Both the position numbers and the translations under genes were made by a program. A stretch of 64,000 nucleotides of DNA, from NCBI GenBank assembly GCA_030685235.1, contig MU839159.1, forward strand, positions 62,001-126,000. The letters run 5' to 3'. The notes below the pieces were generated by a model that ran no database searches, was not told where the DNA came from, and saw only the letters and a list, made by a program, of their open reading frames with translations. Positions 10,540-21,963 of the stretch are shown here, one piece after another. Every line of letters starts with the position of its first letter. The first letter of the stretch is position 1. This DNA is from Copromyces sp. CBS 386.78 (Eukaryota > Ascomycota > Sordariomycetes > Sordariales > Sordariaceae).

Positions 10540-12588
10540 CTACAGACCCCTCCGACCTCCGGTGCTCATCAATGTGATCTTCTGTTTCTTCTTCTTTCCA
10601 CCTTTAGCGCCACCGCCGGCCTTAGCACCGCCCACCGCGGAAGCGGCAGCGGCAGCACTGCTGCTACCAGCACCATTCTCAAGTCCCATTGCCTCCATCT
10701 GAAAAGCAACATCCTGCGCGCTCAGGCTGTCTATAACATCATCATCCTTCAACCAGCCATCATCAACCGGATTCCTGGGCGCCATGTGTTCGGGCTCATC
10801 CCCATGAATAGCTGGCGTACCCCAGACTGTCCTTTGTGCGCCCGGGCTGGTACTCATCTCTGATAGAGTCCCAAATCCAGCCCTCGGGTTGGGTGGTGTC
10901 GTACTTGGCGCTTCCGCACCAAGAGGGATGAAATCATCCATGTTGACTGGGGGCCGATCCGCATCGGCGTTACCATACCGTATGATCCCTTCCTCCGCTA
11001 ACGGGCCCGCCTGACGCCTGGCACCACGGATAGCAGCCGCTTCAGTTCGCTCTGCCTGTAGGCGCTCGCGCTCCTCCTGAGCAACCTTGTCTTTGTTCCG
11101 CTTGCGCCGGCGCTCGATCTCCTCCTTGAAGGTCTCGAGAACCTCAGGGGTAACAATGTCAGTCCAGTCGCATTCAAGGAAGCTGATGAGACATCCTCTG
11201 GGTAAATGACCCAGATATTTGGCGCGTTTCCGCAAGACATCGTCGACGGCGTTGCCCGTAGATATATGCTCAACCCTTGGGAGAAGCGTAGTTGGGAATT
11301 CGGAGAAAGACCCAAATTGGGTCTTTAGAATCCTGATGTCCAAGGGTGAAAGATAAAGATGCGGAGGCGCAGAGTAGAAAAAGAAATCAAGGTCCTCGTC
11401 ACGCTTCTTAGCGCGGCCGGATCCGGTGGCGGAAGGTGTTGCAAGTGCCGTCGTCTGAGTAGAATCAAGCTCCTTCAGCTTCTCCTTTGCCGCATGGACT
11501 GTCCTGATGGCTTTCTGCGTCCATTCGTTATCTTCGTGGAACATCAGTTCGTCTTCTTTCTCCTGCTTCGTTATATTCTCCACTTCTTGGTCATACTGCT
11601 CTTCCATATATCCTGTAGTACCCTTCATGATCCTTGCATAATCCAGAACATTGGCGGCAAAGTGCCAGGGGATGTCATCGCCCGATTGCAGCACCTCTGC
11701 AGCACCTTCCTTGGGTAATGCGAGAGTGCTCTTTGCATTGCGCGCCATCAGGCGCAACACAACATCCTCGCCTGGCCGGGGGAGGGGGCTCTCTTGGCCG
11801 GCATAGAATCTGACCGGGCGAACTTCGTTTAGATAGACGGTATCATCGCAGATGGGACACTTTCTCCATCGATTCTGCTTCTTTTCCGGGGGTGAGCGGC
11901 CGTCATCGTTGGGCACCGTATTCATGAAGCGGATAAGACACGGCAGACAGAAAATGTGGCCGCATTTCGCCATGCGTGGTGCGACGGGTTCCGAAAGACA
12001 GATTGGGCATGAGGTCTGTTGCGACTCTGTTGAAGCGACAATCTGTAGGATATCGGCCCACTCGAGGTGTTCGTCTGCGTCTGACGCTTGCGCCGCGTAA
12101 TTGCCACCGGGCGACACGACGAAACGGTAGTTGGCATGGACATAGCGAGATTTGTCCATAGAATGGTAGCCGGAGCCAACGCCATAGCTAGGGTTTCGTC
12201 GGTAAGAGCGGGAGGAATAACTGTGGTGGCTGTCGTAGACTGGGCGAGGCGGAGGGTTTAGATTCAGCAAATGTGTGATGGAGGTCTGTCCACGACGGCT
12301 CGAGGCATTCCGCATAGCTCGCATTTCAGCCAGAATGTCTTCGTCATCGTTCACACGGCTCTGCTGCCGCATTGCGCCGGGGCGCCTCATGTCTCTATGT
12401 TGCCGTCTGGCGCCCTGATTCCTCCGTGGGGCGGATTGTGAAGCGCTTGATCCCTGGCCTTGACCTGTACCTTGGCGTCGAGCGGAATCAAATCCCACAG
12501 GGGAGGGTGCTTGAGGAGGGGCTTGCGAGAAGTTCGAGGTTGGAGGGGCGGAAAGGGACTTGCCCGGGGCTGACGGGGTCGAGTTCAT
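10540..12588 (-). CDS. RING-finger protein of the Mag2/RNF10 family
   Basis: Single exon, 682 aa from the ATG at 12588 (MNSTPSAPGKSL). The frame extends upstream to 12705, but that part looks like leader sequence. The N-terminus is Ser/Pro/Gln-rich and basic. A C3HC4 RING follows at about residues 192-245: CPICLSEP, KCGHIFCLPC, then RKCPICDDTVY, and after it VRPVRFY, which is typical of the family. Downstream come acidic and coiled-coil segments (EEQYDQEVENITKQEKEDE), an ERRRKRNKDK stretch and a Lys-rich tail (GGKKKKQKI). Mag2/RNF10 proteins are probable E3 ubiquitin ligases; human RNF10 acts on stalled 40S ribosomal subunits. The substrate here is not known. The start choice is the main uncertainty. 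Confidence 0.85.
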   Translation of the reverse strand: MNSTPSAPGKSLSAPPTSNFSQAPPQAPSPVGFDSARRQGTGQGQGSSASQSAPRRNQGARRQHRDMRRPGAMRQQSRVNDDEDILAEMRAMRNASSRRGQTSITHLLNLNPPPRPVYDSHHSYSSRSYRRNPSYGVGSGYHSMDKSRYVHANYRFVVSPGGNYAAQASDADEHLEWADILQIVASTESQQTSCPICLSEPVAPRMAKCGHIFCLPCLIRFMNTVPNDDGRSPPEKKQNRWRKCPICDDTVYLNEVRPVRFYAGQESPLPRPGEDVVLRLMARNAKSTLALPKEGAAEVLQSGDDIPWHFAANVLDYARIMKGTTGYMEEQYDQEVENITKQEKEDELMFHEDNEWTQKAIRTVHAAKEKLKELDSTQTTALATPSATGSGRAKKRDEDLDFFFYSAPPHLYLSPLDIRILKTQFGSFSEFPTTLLPRVEHISTGNAVDDVLRKRAKYLGHLPRGCLISFLECDWTDIVTPEVLETFKEEIERRRKRNKDKVAQEERERLQAERTEAAAIRGARRQAGPLAEEGIIRYGNADADRPPVNMDDFIPLGAEAPSTTPPNPRAGFGTLSEMSTSPGAQRTVWGTPAIHGDEPEHMAPRNPVDDGWLKDDDVIDSLSAQDVAFQMEAMGLENGAGSSSAAAAASAVGGAKAGGGAKGGKKKKQKITLMSTGGRRGL

Positions 12589-14189
12589 GTTTAGCAGAAG
12601 GCGTTGATGGATTGAGTGAGCGTGCTCCTCTCGCGGTGGATCAGATGCTTCGCTTTCAGGTACTTGTTCTCCAGTACTTCTCCGGTGGCGAGACGACCCT
12701 AACAATGCTTCACTAAGCTGTCAGCGCCTTTTTCCACTCCCAAAGCTACTCCGACAGGCCAACAGGGTCTTTTGAATCCCGACAAAAGGAAGATTGAAGG
12801 GCTGACTGATGCATCATACCTTGTGTCCTGATCACCTCGCTGTTGTCATAGTCTGTTGGCGTTGCAGGGGAGGGGGTGATGACGTCTCTTATCTCAGGCG
12901 CGCGGTCTCTGCTCCCTGTGAGAGAAAAAACGACCTCGAGACGCTTCAAGGACCGATACTTGGGATGGAATATCGACACAAGGATAACACAAGGTAAGCG
13001 GCAATAAGTTGGGGGCGGTACTAGTATGTCAAAAGTTCGAGAAGGGGTCCAGATTCGGACCCCATGAGGAATTGGAACGAGAATGCCCGGAAATCGGTCT
13101 GGATGGGCGGGAGTTCACTCGAGGTCTGGCAACTGAAAGGTGGGAGCGAGGCGCTACAACATTGCGTTGCGGGGAACCCAGCCAGAGAGCATGGATATAA
13201 CTTGTTAGTGTGGTCTTTCTTGGTGGCAAAGAACCTCGATCTTATCACAATAAATAGCTCATTTTCCACATACTTTCTCCCTGTTTCTTGGAGAATTACC
13301 ACACCGGGCTAACATCTAATAGCAGAGGTGTGCTGCCGCTTGTCACCAAGTGCATGGTCACGTCCAGCGTCAGCTGACTCCGCTTCTACTCCCATCCCAA
13401 TCATGCCTCCACAATCGCGGTGCTGCTTCTAAGTCTACATGATACGAAGAGTACACTGCGCAGTATTTCTACTCTATATCGGGGTGGTCTTGATGAGAAA
13501 ATGTCTCCATTGACGATTATAATAGGGATCACATCAAAACGTAGCAAAATTCGTGGAGAGTATAGCAACATAGAATTCATAGATCACAAATGCCCATATC
13601 ATTCTTAGACACCAACCTCCAGCAACTGTTTTAGCAACTTGGACCAAACTGACAACCGAGAAAGCGGAACTGAAAACTCCTGGACATCTTAAATATCACC
13701 GTTGCGCTTGTTCCTCCAGTTAAGTCCAATCTTTCATAATCCATACCGCGCAATTGTATTCAAGAGGTCAAGACCGCACGATGAACCTCGCTCAAGTACA
13801 GTTGACAGGAATAAGTATTAAACATACAACTAGGGTTAGGAAAAGTAGGGAGGACGGCTTTCCTGGTATCATCATGTGCCGTCTGTCCATTGTACGGGTG
13901 CATTATAAGAGAGCATCAAAAGCAGAAGGGCAACGGATTAAAAGGACGAAACATTATGACATGCGTAGGTCGCCTTGCCGCCCGTCCATGAGCGCATGAC
14001 CAACTACGTGTGCGCTTCTATTTTACAAAAAGAGTGCCCAATGACACGCGAAAAATAACAAAACCAAAGACGCATTGCTTCCTGCCAATTCATCAGCCTT
14101 CCAACCCGTGGGGAATATTTTAACGAAACAATGACAGCAATAAGAAAGAAAGAAAAGAATCAACCACACTCAAAGGACTATCCTTGTTT
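12589..14189. other. Intergenic, nothing recognised
   Basis: About 1.6 kb upstream of the RING gene and downstream of the CBM48 gene. It is moderately AT-rich around 13.4-14.1 kb but without a RIP signature. No supported gene. Confidence 0.5.
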
Positions 14190-17100
14190 CTAAGCGAACT
14201 TGTTCTTGAGCTTGCTGAAGAAGCCACTGACTCGGTTCTTCTTCTTCCTCTCTGGGGTGGTAGAGGCAGAGCCAGAGACCGTGGTCGTGGTTGTGGTCTC
14301 CGGGCCAGTGGTGACAGTCGGCTGCTCAGTCGCCTTGCCATTGCCATTGGCAGCCGGCAAACCCTTCGTATCAGTCGGCGTTGTGGGAGTGACTGGGGTC
14401 TCAACGGGCTTGGAAGGAGCGGCTGTTGAACCATTGGCCGCCGCACCGTTCGATGGCGAACCGTTGGCTGCCGAACCATTTGTGGCCGTGCCGTTGGTGG
14501 CTGTGTTTGTGGAAGATTCGCCGATAGGCTCAGTGCGTTTGACCTCATGAAGGAGTTCAGCCTCAACGGCTCTCTTGTCGGCTACTACCTCGACGGGCTT
14601 GACTTCCTGTAGAAGCTGGGCCTCGACTGCAGTCTTCTCCGCTACAACGTCGGCATTGGCAGCGGCTTCGGGAGCCTTGCCGGCCTCCTTGATCGAATCC
14701 TTGACGGTTCCTGGAACTGCCGAGGCAAAGGCTTGCGGGATAGACTCCGTGGGCTTCACGGTCTTCAACAGCTCAGTCTCAACGGCTTGCTTCTCCGCAA
14801 CTACGGCAGGATAACTAGCAGCCTCGGGAGACTCGTCGGCTTGCTGGAGGGAATCCCTGACTTCTGACGGAACCGACGCGGCTACGGCAGGGGGCTCGGC
14901 CTGTGTGGGCTTCACCTCTCTCAGCAGCTCGGCCTCGACGGCCTGCTTCTCCAAGACTGCCGTGGCATTGGTGGCAGCTTCGGGTGACTCGCCAGCCTTC
15001 TCAATGGAATCCTTGACCTCAATAGGAACAGCCGCAGAAACACCCTCAACGCGTGATGCCTTCTCTGCCGCGAGGGACCTCTCAACCTCAGCCGAGGTAG
15101 GAAGAGTCTGGCTGTTTTGGGACGCCGGTAGCATCGACGCGGGGAGGATATTCTGGACCGCCTGTGGTAGGTGGCCAGCGACATCTGGCACGCTGGGGAG
15201 GCTGCTTGCAACAGTCGATGTAGCGTCAGCGGTAGTCTGCTGGACTGTGCTGGCAGTATTGGCGGCGGTTTCCTGGGCCTGGGTACCAGCACTAGCAGCA
15301 AAATTGGCAGCGCTGCCAAGCACATCACTAGTGGTATCTTTGGCGGCATACGCAGCGTTTGTGGTAGCATTGGCAGCAGTACCAAAAGCTTCGCTGGCGG
15401 TTTGTCCAATCTTGCTGCCAACATCGACAGCCGCGTTGGCGGTCGCATTAACGGCACCAGGAATCTTGCTACCAACATTGGCCGCGACGTTTGCGGTGCT
15501 CTCAAGCACACCGGGGAGCTTATCGGCGGCAACAGTGGCAGCGCCGACGACGGCAGCGGCAGCGGCATTGCCGGCGAAAGAAACAGCATCAGCAAGGGAC
15601 AAGTCAGTCTCGGCCTTTTCGGTGCCATATCCAGCAGTGCCTTCGGAGGTTGAGGGAGCCTCGGCAACCTTGTGCAACAATTCGTCCTCAACGGCGGCCT
15701 TGCCCTTTACCTCCTCGGCTATACCACTTGCGCCAGGCTCCACGTGGGCCTTCTCCTGACTTTCCCTGACAGCCTCGGGGACCGCAGGCTCGTCAAAGGG
15801 AACCTGGGCAGCCAAGGCAGCAGTAGTTGAGATGGGGGTGACGGTGTTGATGAAGACATCGTTGTTGCTAAGGATGGGAAGGCTGGATTCGGGAATCATG
15901 TTCCTGGAAACTGGGGGCAATGCGGCGTCGAGGCCGGGAATCCGATCGGCGCTGTTCTCGTACGATTCCTTATCTAGTGTAACATTGGTGTTGATGTCTG
16001 CAGCCATGACGTCATCGGGAATCTTCTCGCCCGGTGCGAGCTTGAAAGGATTGATAGCACCCTCGGTGGCAGGAAGAGGATTAACCTTGAATTCGGTCTC
16101 CGCGTCAGTGGCCACGATAGGAGCAGCGACAGGTGCTGTGCTGAAATCAACGCGGGGAATGCGGTCGCTCTTTTCGTACGACTCCTTATCTAGAGTAACG
16201 TAGTTGTTGACATTTTGGGCCGAGAAGCTATCGGGGATCTTTTCGCCGGGCTTGAGGTCGATGGGGTTGAGAGCGCCATCTGTGGCAGGAAGTGGGCTAA
16301 CGCTGAAGGTCTTGTCACCGTCGGCCGCAGGGGTCTCAACCCAGCCACCTGGAGGACCGTGGTTCTTCATGTTCTCTAGAGGGTTGCCGATAGGTTGCGC
16401 CGTCGAATCGGGCGTTACAGTGTTGAGTGCGCTCATGATGGTCTCTGCAAAGCTCGGCTCTCCCGTGTTGCTGCTCCCTTCTACCTTGCGGTTCTCATTC
16501 GACATGGCTTGGTGCTCTGATGCTTGTGTGGATGGGTCTGTGGTTCTGATGAGGTTCTCGGGTAGCAAAACGTTGTTTTCGTTTCCTTCGTGGTCTTTTT
16601 CTTGTGGTGCTGTGTGATCGGTGGTCCAACGTCCGTCGACAACAAACTGTGGAATATGATTGCGTCAGTGCTTGGTCAGAGAGGTGAATGGATTGTGTCT
16701 GGTTTATATGTGAAATTTTGGAAAGTGGAAGTGGAAGGTAAAGCGGGAACAGGACGAAATAAGAGGGGTTGCGCTTGGATGACGAAGGAGGAGCGAGACT
16801 GCCCGTTCGCTGCCCTGGCCTGCCTGGCTGGAAGATCCCATCCACCCAATCCCTCGTCTCTCAGGCAACCTGGCAACACAACAGAGCGCATGCGATAATG
16901 CCACCCGAAGAGGCGCCAGAACGCTGCCAAACACCTCCCACGAGCAAGGCAATGTATGGCAGTGATGAAATAAAGTAAGCTGCAGCTCCACACTAGTGCA
17001 GAGACCCTGCTTGTTCGTGTGCGCAACACGCCGGCTTGAGAGCACCGATGAGTTCCTGGAGCGTAGCGCCCCATTGTTTGGATGCCGTCTAGCCAGTCAC

Positions 17101-17413
17101 GGCCTCGCTCGCAGCTCTGGCCTGGCTCGCTTATGGGGCGCCTGGTGGCTCTCTACCGTCACGCGATGTTGCGTTGCGTCATAGCCAACCTAAGAATGGG
17201 ACCCAGCAACCACCCGAGGCCGCTGGAGCACGTCCGCGGATCGCACTGGAAATGGAACATCAACATTCCACACTTGCGACAGGGCAAGCAGCCCAAAAGC
17301 AAGTGAGCAATGTCGTTCTCCAACTCTTTTCGAATTGCTCATTTCCCAAAATCCGGCTCGAGTTCAACCTAGGGAAAAGGGTTCGAATGCGCTTGCATCC
17401 TCTGACGCCCTCT

Positions 17414-17474
<61 letters not shown>

Positions 17475-18278
17475 CCTTGGGCTCGGCTGCTGGCTGCTTT
17501 GTCCTCCTCTTTATTTTGTCCGCGCGCAACTGCGATGCAAACAGGTGTCGACTCGTCGATAGATTCGAACGGAACTGAAGGCATTAAAGCTGCAACATCA
17601 TAGGCTGGCCTTACCAGTAACTGGTGTAAGTCGTTGCCCATCCACCCCGCACAAGGCCTGAAGAGCGGCGGGGCCACCACTGAGCAGCACAGCGAGCGCG
17701 AAAGGAATTGACGAATGGGGTAACATGGGCATGGAGGGAGAAGACCAAACTGAATCATCACCAACCTTGTAGTAGACCTTCTCTGTGAGTTCGGGAAGGG
17801 TGACTGTCTTTTCGAAATGGTCGCCAACCTTGTCGAGCTGTTCACTCTTGGACCAGCCGTCAAAGGTGCCGGTCACGTAGACCTCCTCAGCGGCGTGAGG
17901 CCTGTTCGTTTCAAAAGCAGACCAGTCAGCATACAATTCGCAGAAGGGGATGACACAGTGCTACAGCAAGCAATCGTGACACAGCAGCGGTAGGTGCTTC
18001 ATGGAGCTTCACATCCGACCAACACTTGCAGGCAGGCGCGTGAGTTGAGTTTGGATGGCAGCGGGGGTGCATTCAGATGCGATGAGATGCCACTTTCTGG
18101 CTCCTGCCTCGCGATCCAACGCCTCAATGCACAATGGGGGATCATCGCGCATTGGATGGATGGTGGCCGTGGACGGGCGACCGCATGCTGCCGCTTCTTG
18201 CAATGTGCCGGAATGAAACACTGCGGGAGGGATTGGATGGAACTGCGCAACTGACCATCTGAAGGTGAAAGTGCCCAT
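14190..18278 (-). CDS. Crp1/Mdg1-like protein with N-terminal AMPK-type glycogen-binding (CBM48) domain
   Basis: Three exons on the minus strand: 18278-18256, 17901-17766 and 16646-14190 (871 aa). The junctions rebuild one continuous CBM48: MGTFTFRW|PHAAEEVYVTGTFDGW, then KVYYK|FVVDGRWTTDHTAPQE. The donors are GTCAGT and the unusual GTTGGT; acceptors are GAACAG and TCCACAG. Intron 2 is 1119 nt, very long for this window, and contains a 59-nt homopolymer. The large third exon encodes an Ala/Glu/Pro-rich tail: motifs of the type LxPGEKIPD and VTLDKESYE twice, an Ala-rich LEA-like stretch, then three to four degenerate repeats around EKQAVEAELLREVKP, and a basic amphipathic end (RVSGFFSKLKNKF). 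Yeast Crp1/Mdg1 are the closest named relatives; possible roles are carbohydrate or DNA binding and signalling. Function is unproven. Confidence 0.86.
16647..17765 (-). other. 1119-nt intron 2 of the CBM48 gene
   Basis: It runs from donor GTTGGT (17765) to acceptor TCCACAG (16647). Besides the T(59) run it contains no recognisable gene. The length is about ten times that of other introns here. The frame on both sides is phase 0, and the protein motif is continuous across it (YYK|FVVDG). Confidence 0.8.
17416..17474. repeat. T(59) homopolymer within the long intron
   Basis: 59 consecutive T on the plus strand (A on the coding strand of the CBM48 gene). It could be an old poly(A) tail of an inserted RNA copy, or simple slippage. 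The adjoining sequence does not resemble a known retroelement. Confidence 0.9.
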
Positions 18279-20117
18279 TGTCGGCTTGTTGATTCGTGCA
18301 CTGGCTCAGGGTTCCGGGACTGGAGGTTGCGTTTGGATTAGAGGTCTTCTCGAGATCGAAGATGACTGAAAAGGGCCCCGTGGGAGATATGGAATATTCG
18401 GAGATGTGTGGATAGCAAAGAGGTCGGTGGTCGCGCGAAACTGAAAGGGCCGGCTACCGAGTTATTTGGAGATTATAGATGCGGAGGAGTGGCGCAACTG
18501 AACTGCTTGCTCTTCCTATCTGTCGCTGACGTCAGGTCGGTCGGTAGTAGCGTATTTGGTGGTTGGAGATCAGGGGAGGAGGATGGTTGCAGTTTGGAGA
18601 AAGCAGCAACGGATAAAAAACAAAGAGGTCAAAAGTTGGGCGCGAGGAGGGGAAAGGAGTCCAAAAGAAGTCGCAGAGGAACGAATATTCCCAAAGATAA
18701 AAAATTTCCCAAGCCTTGCAGTGATCCTCTCGTACGACCTGGGCCAGTCAGCTCGTCAGCTTGGATCGATCAGAAAGAAGGAGCAATTCAATTTGGACCT
18801 GCTGCAAAGATGGACCAAAGAGGGACACCAGTCACCAGAGAGGGGACAAAAAGAGGGTCACAGAGCCCATCCCCGCCACTGGGACTAAGGTACCTAGAGA
18901 CCGGGCAGTGGGCTTGCAGGGGGCCGCCAGGGCAGCAGGGGTGCAAGGCTCCACATCCGGCGGGTCCTTCAGGCTGTTAGTGTTTACTCCTTTTTTGTCT
19001 CTGATAAGCGAGCACTCGCCATTTTCCTCCTCCGACTCCCATCATCGACCAGCAGGCATTCATGTCGACACACAGACTCTGCACAGCAAAGGGGCGGCCA
19101 GTTGCTCACAACGAATAGCAAGCACAAGCGAACAACGGGCTTCCGATGCGCCTGGTTGGTCCAGCTTATCAAAGAAAGGCCATCGCAACAAACATTCGTC
19201 AATTTGGGTGGTGGGCGGGCGCTGCTGTGCATGGAAGCTGTGTGCACCACCTTCAACCACTTATCAACAAGTCGTGTCCGTCACCGCCATCTGCTCCGTT
19301 ATCAATGGGTAAAATCGTTGGCTTCGTCCCGATTCCAGGCGTCAAGCCCGTGTCAGTGCCAAACGTGCGGCAACTCATTGGATGCAAGCAACAAGACAAG
19401 ACAATCAGATGGGAGGGCGAGAGGCCAAGAGGGGACAGGTGCTTGAAGTGCTTACCATGACGAGGAGCCAACGTCCAGGGTACAAAATCCATTCTCAACT
19501 GTGCCATGTAACCTCAGCCCCTTGCCCATCACATTCTTTGCACCGATGTTGCCATTGTTCAGTCATTGTCAGCCTCTCCCTTTTCTCCAAGAGGCGTCAT
19601 GTCAAAGTGTCCAAAACCGCAGACATATCGACGACAACAGCATACGAGCTCATCTGTTGAACGCGAGCGAGAGAGGAGCCCGACTCTTTATATAACAACC
19701 GACAGTCAATCTTGAATCGGGCAGCTCCAACCGCAGGCACTCCTCACCCATCGATGAGCTGAGATCACGATCTTAAAAAATTGGAGGCAGGTGGGGTGCA
19801 CAGTAAACGATGTAGTGTACCTTCATGACCCCCAAGATCAGCGCCAAGTAGAGGTAACCATGCCGCAGATAACTAACTACCTAGGTATCTGCTACAACTC
19901 CGACTCTCGCCGTGGTCGTCCCAAGCCAACTTTCTCTTGGTGTCCCTTTCTCATCACCAGCCTCTTCTCGCCTCTTCTTCTCCGAGTTCTTTTTTTTTCT
20001 TCCTCTTCCGCTGACAATCATGTCTCTTTCTTTGCCTTGAGGAAAACTTTTTCCCAGCATGCTTCGACTATTGGCTGACGCAATTGCGCCAGGGGTATCT
20101 GTCTATTTTCAGTTAAC
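18279..20117. promoter_or_regulatory. Upstream region of the CBM48 gene, up to MITE B
   Basis: About 1.8 kb with no supported coding sequence. It should contain the promoter and leader of the minus-strand CBM48 gene. I cannot name a specific regulatory site. Confidence 0.4.
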
Positions 20118-20119
20118 TC

Positions 20120-20439
20120 GTTCCCACACTCAAACGCCTGGCCATTTTCTTGGCATGGTGCGCGTTGCACACACACACGACATTTGACATTTTGGACCTT
20201 CGAAACGAAAGAGGAACATTAAGAAACTCGAGTTTCTAATAATAAGAATTACTATACTAATAGTTTTAGTTACGCTAATTTCAAATCTATCATCGGTTTT
20301 CTCGTATTTCTTCATTTGGTGGGGATGCGAGCCGATGAAGTCTGGTTCGTTTCGTTTCGAAGGTCCAAAATGTCAAGTGTTGTATGTGTGTGTGACGCGC
20401 ACCATGCCAAGAAAACGGCCAGGCGTTTGAGTGTGGGAA
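20120..20439. mobile_element. MITE, 320 bp, sharing termini with the large RIP-mutated transposon (element B)
   Basis: The terminal inverted repeats are about 97 bp with only a few mismatches, beginning TTCCCACACTCAAACGCCTG and extending to GGACCTTCGAAACGAAA. Each end is flanked by CG (20118-20119, 20440-20441). The first 40 or so bp are nearly identical to the ends of the 4.4-kb element at 26774-31166, so B is a non-autonomous relative. The short unique centre (about 20220-20340) is AT-rich. It has no coding capacity and is little touched by RIP. Confidence 0.9.
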
Positions 20440-20441
20440 CG

Positions 20442-21963
20442 GTCCTTAGCGTTAGAGTCAGAGACCGGGTCTTCTTTCAAGCGGGACTATGATGTGCAAT
20501 AGCAAATAACGTGCATCATCTTCACGTCGCTATTTCGCATCCCTGGCAAGCCTGGCTGATCGCTGTCTCCAACAAAAGTAGGGTAAAAGAAGAGGCTCCA
20601 TCATGCACATGGGTCAAGTTGGGTTGGTTGTTGGAAGATCCTTGGCAAACATTTGTGCTAACAGACTTGGCTGTGGACAACCACCTGATTTAGATAGTCC
20701 CGCCAACCTTTTCGTTTCCTTACCCTACCCGGTACTTCAGTGTACCTCAACCAGACGTGACTTTACTCACGAAGTTCATGACAAGACATCTCAGAAAGAG
20801 ATTCAAAACTCAATTGCACCGACAGAAGCGTTGTCGACTGCTTTCAGATGCTTTCTTTCTTTCTTTCTTTTTTTTGTGTAACCAACATTTTCCTTGCCCC
20901 CTCCTCACTTGGTGATGGCATACCGATGTCGGCAGTTGCCTCTTCAGTTTTCTCGCCCAGTCAAAACATCGGAACACTGTACCAGCTGCCCAGGAGCTGA
21001 TGGCCAGTAAGGTACCCAATCCGGACTGTCCTATCACAACCAGCTTCATCATCATCGTCCAGTCGACGACCGCCATACAGAATAATTTTCACTCGGGAGG
21101 TTTGTTCTAGATTTCAGTTTTCAAATCCGCAACGGAGCCAACACGTTCGACTTTGAAGCAGGAAAATGCGAAATGGGCCAGAATGGCACTTTATCGTGGC
21201 GGACGTCGACGCAATGGCACGGGGCGTGCAGAAAAGCCCACATGTGAATGGACGAACATCCAATGGGCTGGCCGGCTGATTCTCGGTCAACGTTTTGTAA
21301 CGACATCAGGAAAAGATCGAGGCTCGCCCATCGCAAAATTAATGACACCCGAGTCCAAGTTCTAAGCCCAGGATGGGCGGCGTTAATGCCTGAAGCCAAC
21401 AACAACTGACTAAATTGATTGCCCAAAATACGGAGGACTGTATCGCTTGACAACACGCCCTTACTGTGCATCGAATGCGGTAAAATTGCTGGTTTTCGTG
21501 GTGTTCTGGCTGGGTTTGGTGTATTGAGTGGTGGACTTGGGTGTCATCAATTTTGTCCGGGGCCAGCGAGGGCGGGAACATGAGAGTCAAACGTGGTCGT
21601 TCATGGGTGGTTTATAGGCTCCATAAACCTTGACTCCCCCTAGCTCGAAATAAAAGTCCGGAGAAGAACAGAAGCTCCTGAAAAGAACGTTGGAAAACAA
21701 AACTCCCGAATACATAGTACCTGCGTTCGGTACCCTCACAGATCCATTTTCGATTTATCCCCTTGAGACACGAACAATTTTGGCACCACAGCAACAATGC
21801 CCTACCCCTGATGCGCATTCGTGTTGGGCACAAGGGAATAAGCCTATATACAATGGGGTTACCGACTATCATTGATCATAAGTCTGAAGAGACGAGGAAA
21901 AAAACGCCTTAACATATCAACTTTCCTTTTTTGCCATTCCCCTTCAACTGATCGGAAACTTCT
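20442..21963. other. Intergenic, nothing recognised
   Basis: About 1.5 kb downstream of MITE B to the stop codon of the ferric reductase gene. Short frames only. It includes the reductase 3' UTR. Confidence 0.5.

Noticed and set aside
12589..12705. Upstream extension of the RING protein
   Set aside because: Open frame but lacks family-like sequence; the ATG at 12588 fits the usual N-terminus better.
14905..15759. 284-aa plus-strand Ala/Ser-rich frame
   Set aside because: Shadow of the repetitive Ala-rich third exon of the CBM48 gene.
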